Source: Trichuris trichiura (lineage: Eukaryota > Nematoda > Enoplea > Trichinellida > Trichuridae). Taken from it: 64,000 nt of DNA. The notes beneath the pieces were generated by a model that ran no database searches, was not told the DNA's origin, and saw only the letters and a list, made by a program, of their open reading frames with translations. A program made the position numbers and the translations under genes. Shown here one piece after another: positions 47,755 through 59,467 of the stretch (position 1 is the first letter of the stretch; the number at the start of each line of letters is the position of its first letter). The stretch covers positions 6,572,001-6,636,000 of the forward strand of contig JBAJFE010000026.1 in the NCBI GenBank assembly GCA_037903355.1. Reading direction: 5' to 3'.

Positions 47755-48573
47755 ATGAGCGACAAATCTCCAACTGCCCACGGTACTCAGTTGAGACGTT
47801 TAGCTTTGAGTTCAACGCCGTACACGGATGCGACAAAGCTTCAAGTGAACACGGAACGCATCCCACGTCCAATGAATAGCTTTATGCTTTGGGCAAAGGA
47901 GGAACGGCCTCGAGTTCGAACTCAGTATCCAGAGTATAATAACGCCCAGATAAGCCAAATTCTGGGTATGGAGTGGAAAGCTATGCCAACGGAACGAAAG
48001 ATGGTCTATCAGAAGCGCGCAACAGAACTACGTAAGTTCCATTCGCTCGAGTTTCCATCTTACAAGTATCGACCGCGTAAACGCATGCCCAAGGCTCCAA
48101 AGCTTGCTGTGGAGCATAGGTACGTCGACAATGAGACTTCTAACGAAACGGATACATTAGTTTCGTCGTCCAGCCGCTTGCTGACAGTGCCCATCGATGA
48201 AACTCCGCTGTTTGGTTTCTCGCCTATGACGGAGTTGGCTGAATACGAGTCGTTGATTCAACTTGCGCAGGTTTCACCGCAAGGAGGACAGGGCAATCCA
48301 AGCCCTGAGTCAGGCTTCAATGACGACTTCATCGACGAGACGGATCTCTTTGATATGTCGCCATTTTCTCCACAACCCGTTACGAAGCAACACTCCGTTG
48401 CCTTCAACCGCCACCTGCCCGGAAACGGATCAGCCGTCCCACGAGACGACGGCACAACGTCGGTGATGGTGAGCGAGGCACTCAACAAAACGCAACCCAC
48501 GCTTGGGCTGCCAAACTTGTTCGAAATGTACGGCGAACATACTACGAGTACGGTAAAGGAAAAATGTTGGTAG
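47755..48573 (+). CDS. SOX-family HMG-box transcription factor, divergent, single exon
   Basis: This is a 272-residue open frame from ATG 47755 to TAG. Residues about 35-113 form an HMG box with the SOX signature RPMNSFMLWAK at the start, a central NNAQISQILGMEWK, and a basic end YKYRPRKRMPK. That motif pattern separates it from TCF/LEF boxes. SOX proteins bind the DNA minor groove in the nucleus and regulate development. The box has unusual residues (for example EWKAMPTERKMVYQK where most SOX boxes read a LGKxWK...KRPF pattern), so I cannot assign a SOX group. The remaining 160 residues are Ser/Pro/Asp-rich, compatible with an activation region. No intron interrupts the coding region. AATAAA at 48686-48691 is a likely poly(A) signal, and the 3' UTR has a short GT run. 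Confidence 0.88.
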   Translation: MSDKSPTAHGTQLRRLALSSTPYTDATKLQVNTERIPRPMNSFMLWAKEERPRVRTQYPEYNNAQISQILGMEWKAMPTERKMVYQKRATELRKFHSLEFPSYKYRPRKRMPKAPKLAVEHRYVDNETSNETDTLVSSSSRLLTVPIDETPLFGFSPMTELAEYESLIQLAQVSPQGGQGNPSPESGFNDDFIDETDLFDMSPFSPQPVTKQHSVAFNRHLPGNGSAVPRDDGTTSVMVSEALNKTQPTLGLPNLFEMYGEHTTSTVKEKCW

Positions 48574-49670
48574 TAAATGGTCCGCTGAGGCTTGGAAGCG
48601 CAGGAGAAAGAGTGTGTGTGTGTACGGGCCCATCGTTCATTTTGTCGATCGCTTCCAGCGGAACTGTACTGCCGGGATTTATTGCAATAAAGTCATTCCA
48701 CCGAGGTCTTTCTTGTGCTCTTCTTTGATGTCCTTGTCAAGTTTGGCGTGCAAAGGTTGAAAACTGTGCTTCGCGTTTAGCAACAGCGCGGCGAATTCGA
48801 ATGACGTCCGTTGCCTGCGCAAATTCCCTTAAGCGACGTGGTAAAGCAGTCGGAGAATGGTGTCGTTCGGCAGATGGTCTGTCCCTCTGAGCGATTGCAG
48901 CAACAACGATTTCTTCCGTCTCGCTTTTCGCTGTCTGCTTAAAATGGCCATCTTAAACTTTGTTTCAGCGACTGACCGACGGGTACGAAGGCTTCCGGTC
49001 CTTTCCAGCTGACCCCAACCGCTGATGTGATTCGCATATGCGAAATCTGTCCAACCATACTTTCTTTACGATCAACCGGTCGACAGGGCAGCTAGAGACT
49101 ACTGCCGTCAGGCCGCCTGTTTGCCATCCGTCATCGGCGACTTGTGGCATCCTTCTGGAACGACAGCAAAGGCTGTTCTGACAAAAAGGAATGTTCGTTA
49201 AGTCGAATTCTTACCGCTCTGCTTCCGGCAACGGAAGGGTCGCTAAAGTGTAACTTCTTCCGGGAGCCTGAACGTTCAAACTGACGTGTTTTAGCGCCAA
49301 TAAATGGAACACAACGAACGGTGCCTGATTACTTCTGCAACTGAATCTATCGCAGTTGGCGAAAAAATCTCACATTTCCATCGGGCCACACGCTAAAGTC
49401 AGACTCAACAAGGATTAACTAGCAGCAGTGCTCGTCTTTAGCTTACTACGCTTTCAACTCGTCTAATCAGCTGCGCGCTCCATTTAAAAATTCGAATTCA
49501 AAAAAAATATCATTGCAGCTCGGTTGTAAAGTCTTCTACGGCTTTTCCCGTTTTTTCGTTGTGCTGTTATCTGTAATTAAACTAAAACAACTGCTCTACC
49601 AACGGATGGATGAGCTGTTATTAAAAAAATGTACAGATATCAACGCACTCAACTATTTAATGTTCAAAGC
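48574..49670. other. SOX 3' flank and spacer
   Basis: It contains the SOX 3' UTR (GT run near 48612), then sequence without supported genes up to the retroelement. The minus-strand frame 48965-49150 shows no similarity. Confidence 0.5.
48686..48691 (+). terminator. Candidate poly(A) signal of the SOX gene
   Basis: AATAAA lies 113 nt downstream of the stop codon, a typical distance. Confidence 0.6.
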
Positions 49671-49698
49671 TTTCGGAACGCTCTAGTTCCGTCGTCAG
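49671..49698 (-). ncRNA. Hammerhead-ribozyme-like core of the Penelope-like element
   Basis: Read on the minus strand: CTGACGA (49698-49692), one C, GGAAC, a six-base loop, GTTCC, then GAAA (49674-49671). This is the hammerhead core order CUGANGA, stem II, GAAA, with a perfect five-pair stem. It lies about 75 bp past the end of the element's coding sequence. Penelope-like elements are known to carry hammerhead motifs in their flanks. Stems I and III and the cleavage site are not obvious, so activity is unproven. Confidence 0.55.
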
Positions 49699-49773
49699 TG
49701 AGGTGGTGGAGGAGGTGTTATTCTCTGAATGGTATTATATAAGCTCACGTAACAATAGGAATGGGGGTCGAGG

Positions 49774-52266
49774 TCAGCGCGGCAGAGAGCAACACTTGGT
49801 TATACTAATCAGTGGGTCCCAAGCCGAGCTAACCTCTTGTCCTTTGTCACGGTTGATCGTATGGTTATGGCGGATGTAAAGAGCCTCCTTAACCCGGCGG
49901 CGATGGAAGTGGCTCTCGCGACAAATAATCCTGGGTTGTAGGTAGAGCGAGCATTTAGAGGAATGCTCGACGACCGCCGACGCTTTGATCATCTCTTCTA
50001 TGATCTTCTCCGGTTTGAGCTTCTGTGGTCGGCCTCGTCGCGGATTATTTGTCCTTTATCCGTCGGGTTGGTCATTCTTCGCATCGCCTCTTTGTATCGG
50101 CCGACGTTGGTCATGTGCTGGCCGTACCTGTGAAGTAAAGTGTTGCCCGTTTCTCCTATGTAGGAGGCGTTGCAACCGCATCGTAACTCGTAGACGACGG
50201 CCGGTCTCCTGTCAAAGGGAACTATGATCTTATCACTCCTCACCATTGAACGCAAACTGTTAGATGTCTTAAATCGAACCTTGAAGTCCATGGAACGGCT
50301 CAGTCGTAGGATTCGTTCCCTGATGCCGTTGTAATAGGGGATAAACAAAATGGGGCGACTATTCGTGATTGCAGTGTTATCATTAGTAGGGTTAATATTA
50401 TCAATAGTATTAGTGTCGTTGGGTGAGGATGTAGCGTTCAGGGGCTGTCTGCATTCGGCGATGATATGTCTAACCAAAGAATGAGGGTACCCGTTGTCTG
50501 TAAATGTATGAAGGATGTGTTTTAATTCTCCCGGAAGAAATGCGGGGTGACAGACAGCCAGGGCCCTGTCAACCATCCCTTTTACAATACCCCGTTTGAC
50601 TGACAGAGGGTGGTGTGAAGTGAAATGCAGATATCTGTCAGAATGGGTCGGTTTTCTATAAACGGAGGTCCTTATTTCGTTGCCCTGTTTTATCACCAAT
50701 ACGTCTAGGACGGGAAGTTTATTATCTACTTCTGTTTTCATAGTTAAACGTATGCTTTTGGGGAAGATGCTGTTTAAGTGGTTTAGAAACGCCCCCTCCT
50801 TGCCCTTGGTGGTGATAGCGAAAATGTCATCTACGTAGCGTTTGAAGAAGATGGGCGCTACGTCCGGGTTTACGCTAGCGAAGACCTTTTCCTCGAAGTG
50901 TTCCATGAAGATCTCCGCTAGAACCGGCGATAGTGGACTGCCCATGGGAGCACCATCTGTTTGTGAGAAGAACCTGTCCTGGAACCTGAAGTAGTTCCCT
51001 TGTTTCATGCAGAAGGAAATCGGTTTCGTTATGTGAAAAAGGTTCAGTTTCATTTTTAAAAGTCCCGTGGTGTCCCTTTTGAAAAGGTTTTCTAATAGGT
51101 TAAGCGTATAGTCTATGGGGATGCTAGTGAACAAATCTTTGACGTCATAACTAACCATGACGTTGTTCGGTGTTAATTGGAGTGGTTTTAACGCCATGCA
51201 GAAGTCTTTACAGTTTAAGACATGAGAATCAAGTTTACCCGTTAGCGGTTTTAGGATGTCCTTCAGATAGGTGCACAGCCTGGATGTTACGCTGTTGACG
51301 CTTGATACGACTGGTCTTACGGGGATTCCCGGCTAATGAATTTTGGGGAGTCCGTAAAGTTCAGGACATTTCGCGTTGTTTAAGAAGTAGATGTAGTTAC
51401 TGATGTGCGAAAGCTGGTGGTCCTGTTTTTCACTTGCGAACGCATCCAGTAAAGCCCTCAGTTCCACCCGCGCCTGAGGAGTTGGGTCTTCCGGGATAGG
51501 GCGGTATATGGCATTATTTAACAGACTGTTGATTTTCTGTTTGTAATCACTACGGTTAAGGAGAACCACTACGTTACCTTTGTCCGCCTTAGTAATTATT
51601 ATGTCTTCGCGCGACTTTAGTTGCTTTATAACCCGCTGCTCCTCGTGGGATACGTTAGGTGTTGATGATGGGCGACTCTGCAATAGGATGTTTGATATTG
51701 ATGCTCTGACCTGTGTAGCCTTTACAGATTTAGTGTGAGAGAGCCCGCTCTCCACCGAGGAGATGATGTCCATAACGGGAATATTCTTAGGGGTGGGAAC
51801 GAAGTTTAAACCCTTGGCGAGAACCCCTTTCTCGATCTCATTCAAGTTGGCAGAACTGAGATTGACCACCACTTTGTCAATGCTTTGTATGCTAGGGTTC
51901 TTGGTGCGTTTGTTTGATCTTGTAAATTCCCAAGACCGCGAACCGTATAAAGCGTTGAGTTTTTTATTTAAAATCTGGATCTGTTGTAGTTTTGTTAATG
52001 CGCAGCTGTTTTTAATATGCGTGCAACTGAGACAAGAAATTGAAATTAATTGAACGTGAAAGAAATTGTGTATAATGGTTGCATGCATTTTTAAGTAGGG
52101 CAGAAGATTTTCTGTGATCACGAATAGTACCTTTTAGGAGGGAGACCCCGGTCGATTGTAACAGTTTTGACGTTCTTGTATTTCGGGCATGGCTCCATTT
52201 TATTTCGAAACATTTTGGTAGGAGACCTGCATCGCGGCATTTTAGTAGGAAAGTTAACTTACCCAT
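49774..52266 (-). mobile_element. Penelope-like retroelement with GIY-YIG endonuclease, decayed
   Basis: It encodes a reverse transcriptase with a C-terminal GIY-YIG endonuclease, the plan of endonuclease-bearing Penelope-like elements, which insert by target-primed reverse transcription. Order on the minus strand: N-terminal part (52266-52012, KLTFLLKCRDAGLLPKCFEIK); then the region up to PELYGLPKIH (about 52010-51336); then an in-frame stop at 51333-51335 followed directly by PGIPVRPVVSSVNS; then the reverse transcriptase (VSYDVKDLFTSIP, DGAPMGSPLSP, active-site YVDD); then the endonuclease start with YELRCGCNASYIGETGNTL. The end of the endonuclease (HSSKC, ICRESHFHRRRVKEAL, NRDKGQEVSSAWDPLI) continues in another frame from about 50040. 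There are thus one nonsense codon and two frame changes (near 52020 and 50030). The copy cannot make the protein as it stands. Confidence 0.93.
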
Positions 52267-53247
52267 CGTTAGAGTAAGTTTAATGGATGATCTTTCTAGC
52301 TGGAAAAACGGGAAAAGCCGTAGAAGACCTTACAACCATGAAAATACAGCCCGTTACAAAACACCCCGTTTTCAAGATCATTGCAACTCGTACGAAGAAC
52401 TCATCTTTCAAAAAAGACACCACCGCCCATGCTTCGCTCGTCTTTCTTTGGTTGCTCAGATAGGTGAGATTCTTGTTGCGCTTTTTTGCTTTAACGAGAA
52501 ATCGGATAAGCGTCGCTAAGACTTAAAAATAAAGCTGGCTAATTACAGTTAAACGGAAAGCAGGTTCGTTGAAACATTTGGAACCAATTCAGCGATGTTA
52601 CGAATAAACAAAGGCCATATGAATTGTACCTTTGAAAGGAAGAAACAATTCTAAGCATTCTTCAGCGAACTTAGTCCTTAGTTGGGCGTCACAACGCGGC
52701 TGAATTTGTGGCAATGCAAGTCACTGCAAATCCGGTTAATATTCGTGCTCTCATTTTTGCTTTGACGGATGGACAACGGTTGCAGCAAATGACGTGATTC
52801 CCCCAACTGAAGTCCAGTGCATTTTGCGAGACCCTGCCGCTTCAAGGTTGCGCGTTTTAAAGCTATTTTACCTATTTGCGAGCAGGCTAAGCAGAATAGC
52901 TGCAAACTATCGAAAAGGACGTAATTTTTCGAATAGTCTTAACAACAATAGCTCAGTTACGAAATAAGTTTAGCAAACCACTGAAATTAAGACAATCCAA
53001 GACTGCGACAATTAAGAAAAAGAGTTTAATTTAAAAGATTTATCCATTAGCGGATACTGCGTTTACAATTAACATCAGTCATTAAATGGTGCTTGGCACA
53101 CCGTCCAAAGAGAATAATAGGCAATTTTCAGAGAGACAGTATGGTTGACAAGAATTTGAAAAAAAAATAAAATGCTCGTTGGTCCATTGAGCTGCGCACC
53201 TAAAGCCGGCTAAGGTGCATCTGGAGTGATGTGGGTTCAGCTGCTAA
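52267..53247. other. Spacer between retroelement and testin
   Basis: A 78-codon plus-strand frame (52283-52519) lies just beyond the retroelement's N-terminal end and may be part of the element's 5' flank read backwards. No repeat of the 3' flank (such as a second hammerhead-like motif) was found here. The remainder is the 3' flank of testin with no recognised feature. Confidence 0.4.
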
Positions 53248-55672
53248 TCAAGCCGACTTTTTGGAATTGTGCTGCGCTTCCCGACGGCAGTAAATTGTGC
53301 AAAAAATGCTTCCGGAAGAGTGCAAAAATTGAGCCCCAATAAGGGATACACCGCAGTTTTCGCATCTAAAACATTCAGGCGTTGCATGCCAGTATTCCCC
53401 CTTATGAGCAAGACGATCCACGTCGGCTCCAATTTTTCGTCCGCAACTTTTGCACGTCTGAAAATAAGCAACTTCTTTTTCGATAAAAGAAGTGACAACT
53501 CGCCTTGGCTAAATTCTCTTCGTAACAGGGCAAACAATGAGGCTGTTTCTTCCTGAATACATAGCGTAAACCTCCCAGCGGTCTGTCGCAGAAGAAGCAA
53601 CAAAAGTGTTTGGTATGCCAGTTACAATCTTCCGCCATTGTGTATTGTTTGGAAAAAATTATCTGCAAGAGTTTCCCATAAATAAAAAATTGCAACTATG
53701 CAACGTGATTGCTTCTCTTACCTCGTCGCAGGCGCTGCATCGTGGTAAAACGGATTCGCAGTAATGGCGCCCACAGTAAATGCCATCGTTGCCCAAAAAG
53801 TAAATGAGATCCGCCAGCGGCTCATTGCACGACCTGCAGGAAAAACATCCCAAATGCCATTTTACCTACAGAAGCAAGGTTCAAAAAACGCTTAAGAAAA
53901 AAGAACGTTTACCGACGGGCTAAGGCGACCAGCTGTTACGGCAACCTCTCCCGGAGAGAACGGAACTTTGCACTTTTTGCAGTTCTGCTAAACGTAAACG
54001 TTTTTTGCGTGAAAATAACTGAGCGAATAAGCTAGCCGGCTACGAAAGAGCTTAGAGCTTAAGGATGGAAAAATAAAAACAGTGCTTACCGACGTAGGAA
54101 CTTCGTTAGGTTCAACGACCTCTTCAACAGTAACTTGAACTAGCTGACCCTCTCCGACCACATTCCTGCGAACATTCTCGACGAAATCGCACATCTGCTT
54201 CTTCTCATATTCGTCCAATTGATTGCATTCCTTCTCTTCAAAGTCATGTAACGGAATTTGCCTATTCAAAGTGCGTCGACGCTCCGCGCAGTCGCTGGAC
54301 ACTATGCAATTGGGCGACTTTTTTCTCTTTGTCGAAAGCGTCGCAAACTGATCAGCCTTCAACAAGGAAAACCAAACCGAGCTTATGCAAATTTTACGAC
54401 TATCCAAACGAGTTACTTGCCGCTACAGACTAATTTGAATTTTAAAAAAATATGAAAGAACAATTTACTAAACCTGAAAATTAACTTTTCAGATAATACC
54501 GTACGGCAGAGCAAGTAGGAAACGTATAAAAAATCGATGGACTTTTACCCGTCAGTGAAATGAATGGAAAATTGATAGAGACTTCACTCGTGTTAAAACC
54601 TAACAAGCAAAAAAATGCTGTTGATCAATAATGTCAAGGTCGACGCTTATCGCATCGTTCGTGCAGGTTTTACGGCGTCACCTTTGGAAATAGGACGATA
54701 CAATATAATCGTATGCAAATAAACAATTAGCATAATATGCAGATTGCTTGAATGAAAGTTCGTTGCAACTTCACAAATCACGAGAACAAACAAAGGCTCA
54801 CTAGCTTGGAAGAAAGCACTACATAGACAACGTAGACGCTGACTTTTCGAACACCGCGCGGACAGGAAGCTATGAAACAGAATAGCAAACAAATTATTAG
54901 CCTATTTACTCGACTGTTAGTCATAAACAAAATTTAAACGCTTAGTCGTCGACCCGGTTTCGGGTACAACTATTCAAAAAGGCGAACAAACATAAAAACA
55001 GATAATAATGCTTGTCCGCCTATGCAAATATTTGTAAGAGAAGAACTATCGTCAACTGGGAGACCCGCATTATCACGTCATTTAGCAACGTTCCCTAAGG
55101 TACGAATTGTGGCGAGGGTGTGCGTCCCATCTTGGGTACAAACAAGGGAACGCTCTTTAGAAAATACATAAATTTGCATATGCAAAATTCTTCACTTTTT
55201 CTGCTTCTTAAATGGTAGCTACTCAATTTTGCGAATTATTTCTCCTTTTCGAACACACAAAGAACGTTTTAACAGTGACTTACAAGTGCGTTGGAGAGTT
55301 TCAGGCATGGAACGTCCTTGGAATTGGCCACGTCATCAACTTGCAAATGCTCCACTAGATTTTTCGTTTGAACGTCGCAACTTGTATCCGCCGTATAAGT
55401 AACGCTCGTTTGAGCGCATGAAGGTAAAAATAGGCGCCCAATGCGCATTTTTCCGGGATCTTCGTCCTCAACGGCTACGTTGTGATCATCCTTGCTGCAT
55501 TTGCATTTCATGCAAATCTTTCTGCAAAGATAACACATGGTAGATATGCTTTCATTTTTGGAAAAAAGTTCACAAAGAGCGTCTACCTCCAAAAATGCAA
55601 TTCCAACCCGGGACAAAGATCTTTGCACTTGTTGCATGGGTATCCGGCGCCCCAATCATGCGCTAACGGCTT
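53248..55672 (-). CDS. TES: Testin: N-terminal Cys-rich, PET and three LIM domains
   Basis: Testin is a scaffold at cell junctions and actin structures. Exons, 5' to 3': 55587-55672, 55284-55521, 54090-54347, 53913-53987, 53722-53865, 53504-53662, 53248-53457; phases close and give about 389 residues (human 421). The N-terminal exons give [15 protein letters not shown] and [13 protein letters not shown], which distinguish testin from prickle. The PET exon gives [13 protein letters not shown] and [16 protein letters not shown], but its first part, usually with a Trp-rich motif, is not evident. LIM1 spans 53987-53722, LIM2 53722-53504 (HFCCFFCD), LIM3 53457-53248 ([13 protein letters not shown]); all zinc ligands appear present. 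The LIM2-LIM3 intron (53458-53503, 46 nt) starts GC, not GT. The start codon exon upstream of 55672 was not found. Confidence 0.93.
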
Positions 55673-56928
55673 CTATAAATAAAAGCTTGAAGCATCTGTT
55701 TTAAGTGGTCTTTCGAGAAGGTCAACAGAGAACAAAAGCTTTGTCATTTGGTCAATAGAAGACTAGCCATTGCGCACACGAAAGAAATGCATGTTTCATG
55801 GGGCAACATTCCTGAAATTACTTTCAAGTTATCTGGCTGGTCATTCTATTTTTAATCTTTCAAAAAAATAAAATTTCAGCGTGCTCACTACAACTACGTA
55901 TAGTAATCCCTTCCTTGCAAGTACAGTGTAAGTAATAAAAGTTTAAAACTTAAGCGCCACTTTTGCCGAAAGCAAACCTGGACAGCTTATGGTATGAAAA
56001 AGGAAATTATAAATTACGCTGCCAAGCTAATCGTTATCGTCGCATCTCACCGGCTTTTTTTCATCCAGTTGGAACAAGTACGGGTTTACGTGCGGAGGTA
56101 AGTCCTCCTCCATGTGGCCTAGTCGCTGCCACGCGAAATCACCGTATCGGGAAGACGCCAAATTAAGCGATCACGAATGGCGCAACGTCTGCTAAAATTT
56201 CTAAATTGCAAAAGCAATAAATAGCACTAATAAGAGTCGACATATTTGCAGAATTTCAAACTAGCACCGCGACGAAGGCAATAATTCGGCTACAATGCTG
56301 AGCGATACGGTATATTCAATAAAAGTGTTTGCAGGTACGGTGATATAAAATATCAAAAGCCAAATTTTGTTCTATATGCCTTTTCGAGTAGAAGACAAAA
56401 CTGCGCTGAATAAAAAAGTGTGACCTGTCCAATGTAAACATAATAATAAAATCGTTTGACAGTTAAACTGAGTAAAGGTAGACACGCAAATCTGAATTTT
56501 ACCTACCGTGAAGCTTCAAGTGTCTTCCCTTCCCGACGCAAAGCAAACCTTAATAATTCATAGCCTGCCGGTCGAGCCGTTGTAGAATCATTGCAGTTTC
56601 CACGCAAACGACCCTCTTTGCTCTTCAGAGCCTATACTATTTAAAAACTAAAACGTATAAATGCTCAAGACGTAATAGATGGCATTCTTTATAAGCTACT
56701 CGAAATCACTTTCACGAATGAAGAATGAGCGAACTTGGTTTTGTGAGTTGTAGTCGCTCGCGATTGTACCTGCGTACACTGTTTCTGCCGAGCGGGATAA
56801 TATCTGTAATTCAAGCTGTAGAAATCAATTGTTCCAACTTTCTTGTTGCTAAGTCTTCCTTCCTGTTGATGGTAATTCATTGTACTTATTTTGGATGCGC
56901 ATTCTGTCAGTGATTGCGTAATTTTCAG
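55673..56928. other. Intergenic region between divergent testin and RAD54
   Basis: It should contain the first exons and promoters of both genes, since neither ATG exon was located. A 62-codon plus-strand frame (56725-56913) is one candidate region for the RAD54 start. No other structure was seen. Confidence 0.4.
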
Positions 56929-59395
56929 CTTCGAAGATCGGCTCCTTCACGTGTTAACTCGGAGCCGCGATTTGTGATTCCAACTCTTGAGAAAGTTTCA
57001 AAGGTAATCTAATGAACGACGGTGATACGTCTCGTAAACTTTGACTGCATTTAGAGTGGTCGTAAATTAAGAACGAACAACGTTATCTCTCACGACTACG
57101 ACCGTGATTCCCTTTTGCCTGATTATAGGAAGCCGTTTCCAAAGCTGGGAGATAAAAGAACATCCGAAGGATGTGCTACGTCATCTGAACATGTACTTTT
57201 TCCTTTATCCGATTTATTTAGCCCGTATACAACACGGGTGCTTTTAAGGAAGCGTTCATTAAGCAAATCTTATCCAGGCCATTTAAAGTGCCTTTGCCAA
57301 ATTACGATGGTAAAGAAAATGAATTTATTGCTTTATTTTTTACGCTAACGTTTATCTGCATATTAAGCAAACAATTATACTCGTCGGGCTCTTGGTTTGC
57401 GCAGAAGCGGGGTTCGGGTACCTCTGCACGACCCGTACGAAGAAGGGAGTGTTATCCTTTTTGAACCACCTCAGCTTGCCTGCCATGAAAAGCTGAAATG
57501 CGATGCGTTAGCCATACATAGAATTATGAAGGATAACATAGGCATATTCATCATTTTTAGGAGCAAACAGCTCGTGCACGTTGTTGTCGATCCTTTGTTG
57601 GCGAAAATTCTGCGGCCCCATCAGCGCGAGGGTGTTAAATTTATGTACGATTGTGTTACTGGCCGCAAGATCGAAGGAAGCTACGGATGCATAATGGCCG
57701 ACGAGATGGGGCTTGGCAAAACTTTGCAGTGCATTACCCTAATATGGACACTTCTGGTAATGCTACAGTATGAAACTATTCTATTCAATTTCTGATGTAC
57801 ACCCGTTTCCATTAGCGCTTAGCTGTTCGCTTAGATTTTTAATTTCAACTTTTTTTTTATCATATTACGCAATGTGACGCGTACTTCTAACCGCGTTGGC
57901 TATATTGCGACTTATCCATTTGAAAATTGATCTTAAAGATTTGCAAGGACCATATGCTTTCGACTTTGATTATTCCTAAATTTTTCTCTCCGCCTAGCTC
58001 ATTTGAAGCTGTTTTGAATGGAGTTTTCAAGTTTAACTATTATTCTATGCAAAAATAATTGCTTTTGTCACAAACCAAAATTGTCCCATCGTCAGCTTAG
58101 AACGTTAGTTATGTTCGATGTGTATTCAGCGTCAAGGGCCGGAAGCAAAGCCAACAATCGAAAAAGCAATTGTCGTTTGTCCAAGTAGTTTAGTGAAGGT
58201 ACTATTAGATGGAAATACAGTTTCGGTTTATCACACTTTTTCTCAATAGAATTGGTATAACGAAGTATTAAAATGGCTGAAGAATAGGGTACTTCCGTTG
58301 CCTGTCGATTCCGGTTCAAAGAAAGAAATTGACGAAAAACTGCGTACGTGTATACTTGTTTATTTCAAAATAATGTCCACATTATTTAATCTTTTTTTGC
58401 AGAAAGCTTTATGGGTCAGCAAGGACGGCGTTGCGCTACGCCAATTTTGATAATTTCCTACGAAACGTTCCGATTGCACAGCAATATTTTGCATAGGCAT
58501 CCAGTTGGTTTGGTCATTTGCGATGAGGTATGTATTTTATTCAGCTTAATTCATACGTTGTTTTTTAAATTTGTTTTTTCTTCGCGAAGGGTCATCGTTT
58601 GAAAAACTGCGAAAATCAAACTTACCAAGCGTTGACGGGTTTGAATTGTCAACGACGCGTCCTTTTATCGGGTACTCCAATTCAAAATGATTTGTTGGAA
58701 TACTTCAGTCTTGTTCACTTTGTCAACACGGGCATTCTTGGAACGGCGGCTGAATTTAAACGTCGTTTTGAAAATCCCATCCTGAGAGGTCGAGACGCCG
58801 ATGCAACTGAACAACAGCAAGCAGTCGCGAAGGAAAAACTCGACGAGGTTGCTGAAATAATTACTTGCCACTTTTTGACTTGGGAATTTTCCAGCTTCTT
58901 CAAATTGTCAATAAGTGCATCATAAGGCGAACTTCCGCGCTGCTAACAAAGTATCTACCAAAGAAATGTAAATTGTTAACTTTTCCGCGACTCATTTATA
59001 GTTATTGCTATTATTTTCTACAGATGAATTAATTCTATGCTGTAAGTTTACGGACATGCAGTTAGGCTTATACAAAGCCTTCATCCATTCGAAAATTACT
59101 CAAGCTCAACTTCGCTCCGATAACGGCGACAAGATGACATCTACTGCTCTTGCTTCCATAACGAGTCTGAAGAAACTTTGCAATCGTAAGTATACGGACA
59201 GACTTATCTACGGTTAGGGCATTTGTAGTTACAGTTTGTTTGTTATGGGTTAACATTAAAACAGATAATTCTTATAGACGCATTCCTGAACTTGGAAGTA
59301 GCAAATGACAAAATTTCAGAAGGACAAATTCTCCAAAGACGTAAAATTTTAAAGTCCATTTAACACATCTTCATAATATGATATAATGCCAAAGC

Positions 59396-59467
<72 letters not shown>

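Noticed and set aside
58848..58925. Apparent non-canonical intron or frameshift in RAD54 after LDEVAEI
   Set aside because: A normal 47-nt GT-AG intron (58848-58894) joining KLDE to LLQIVNKC solves it in phase and matches the family.
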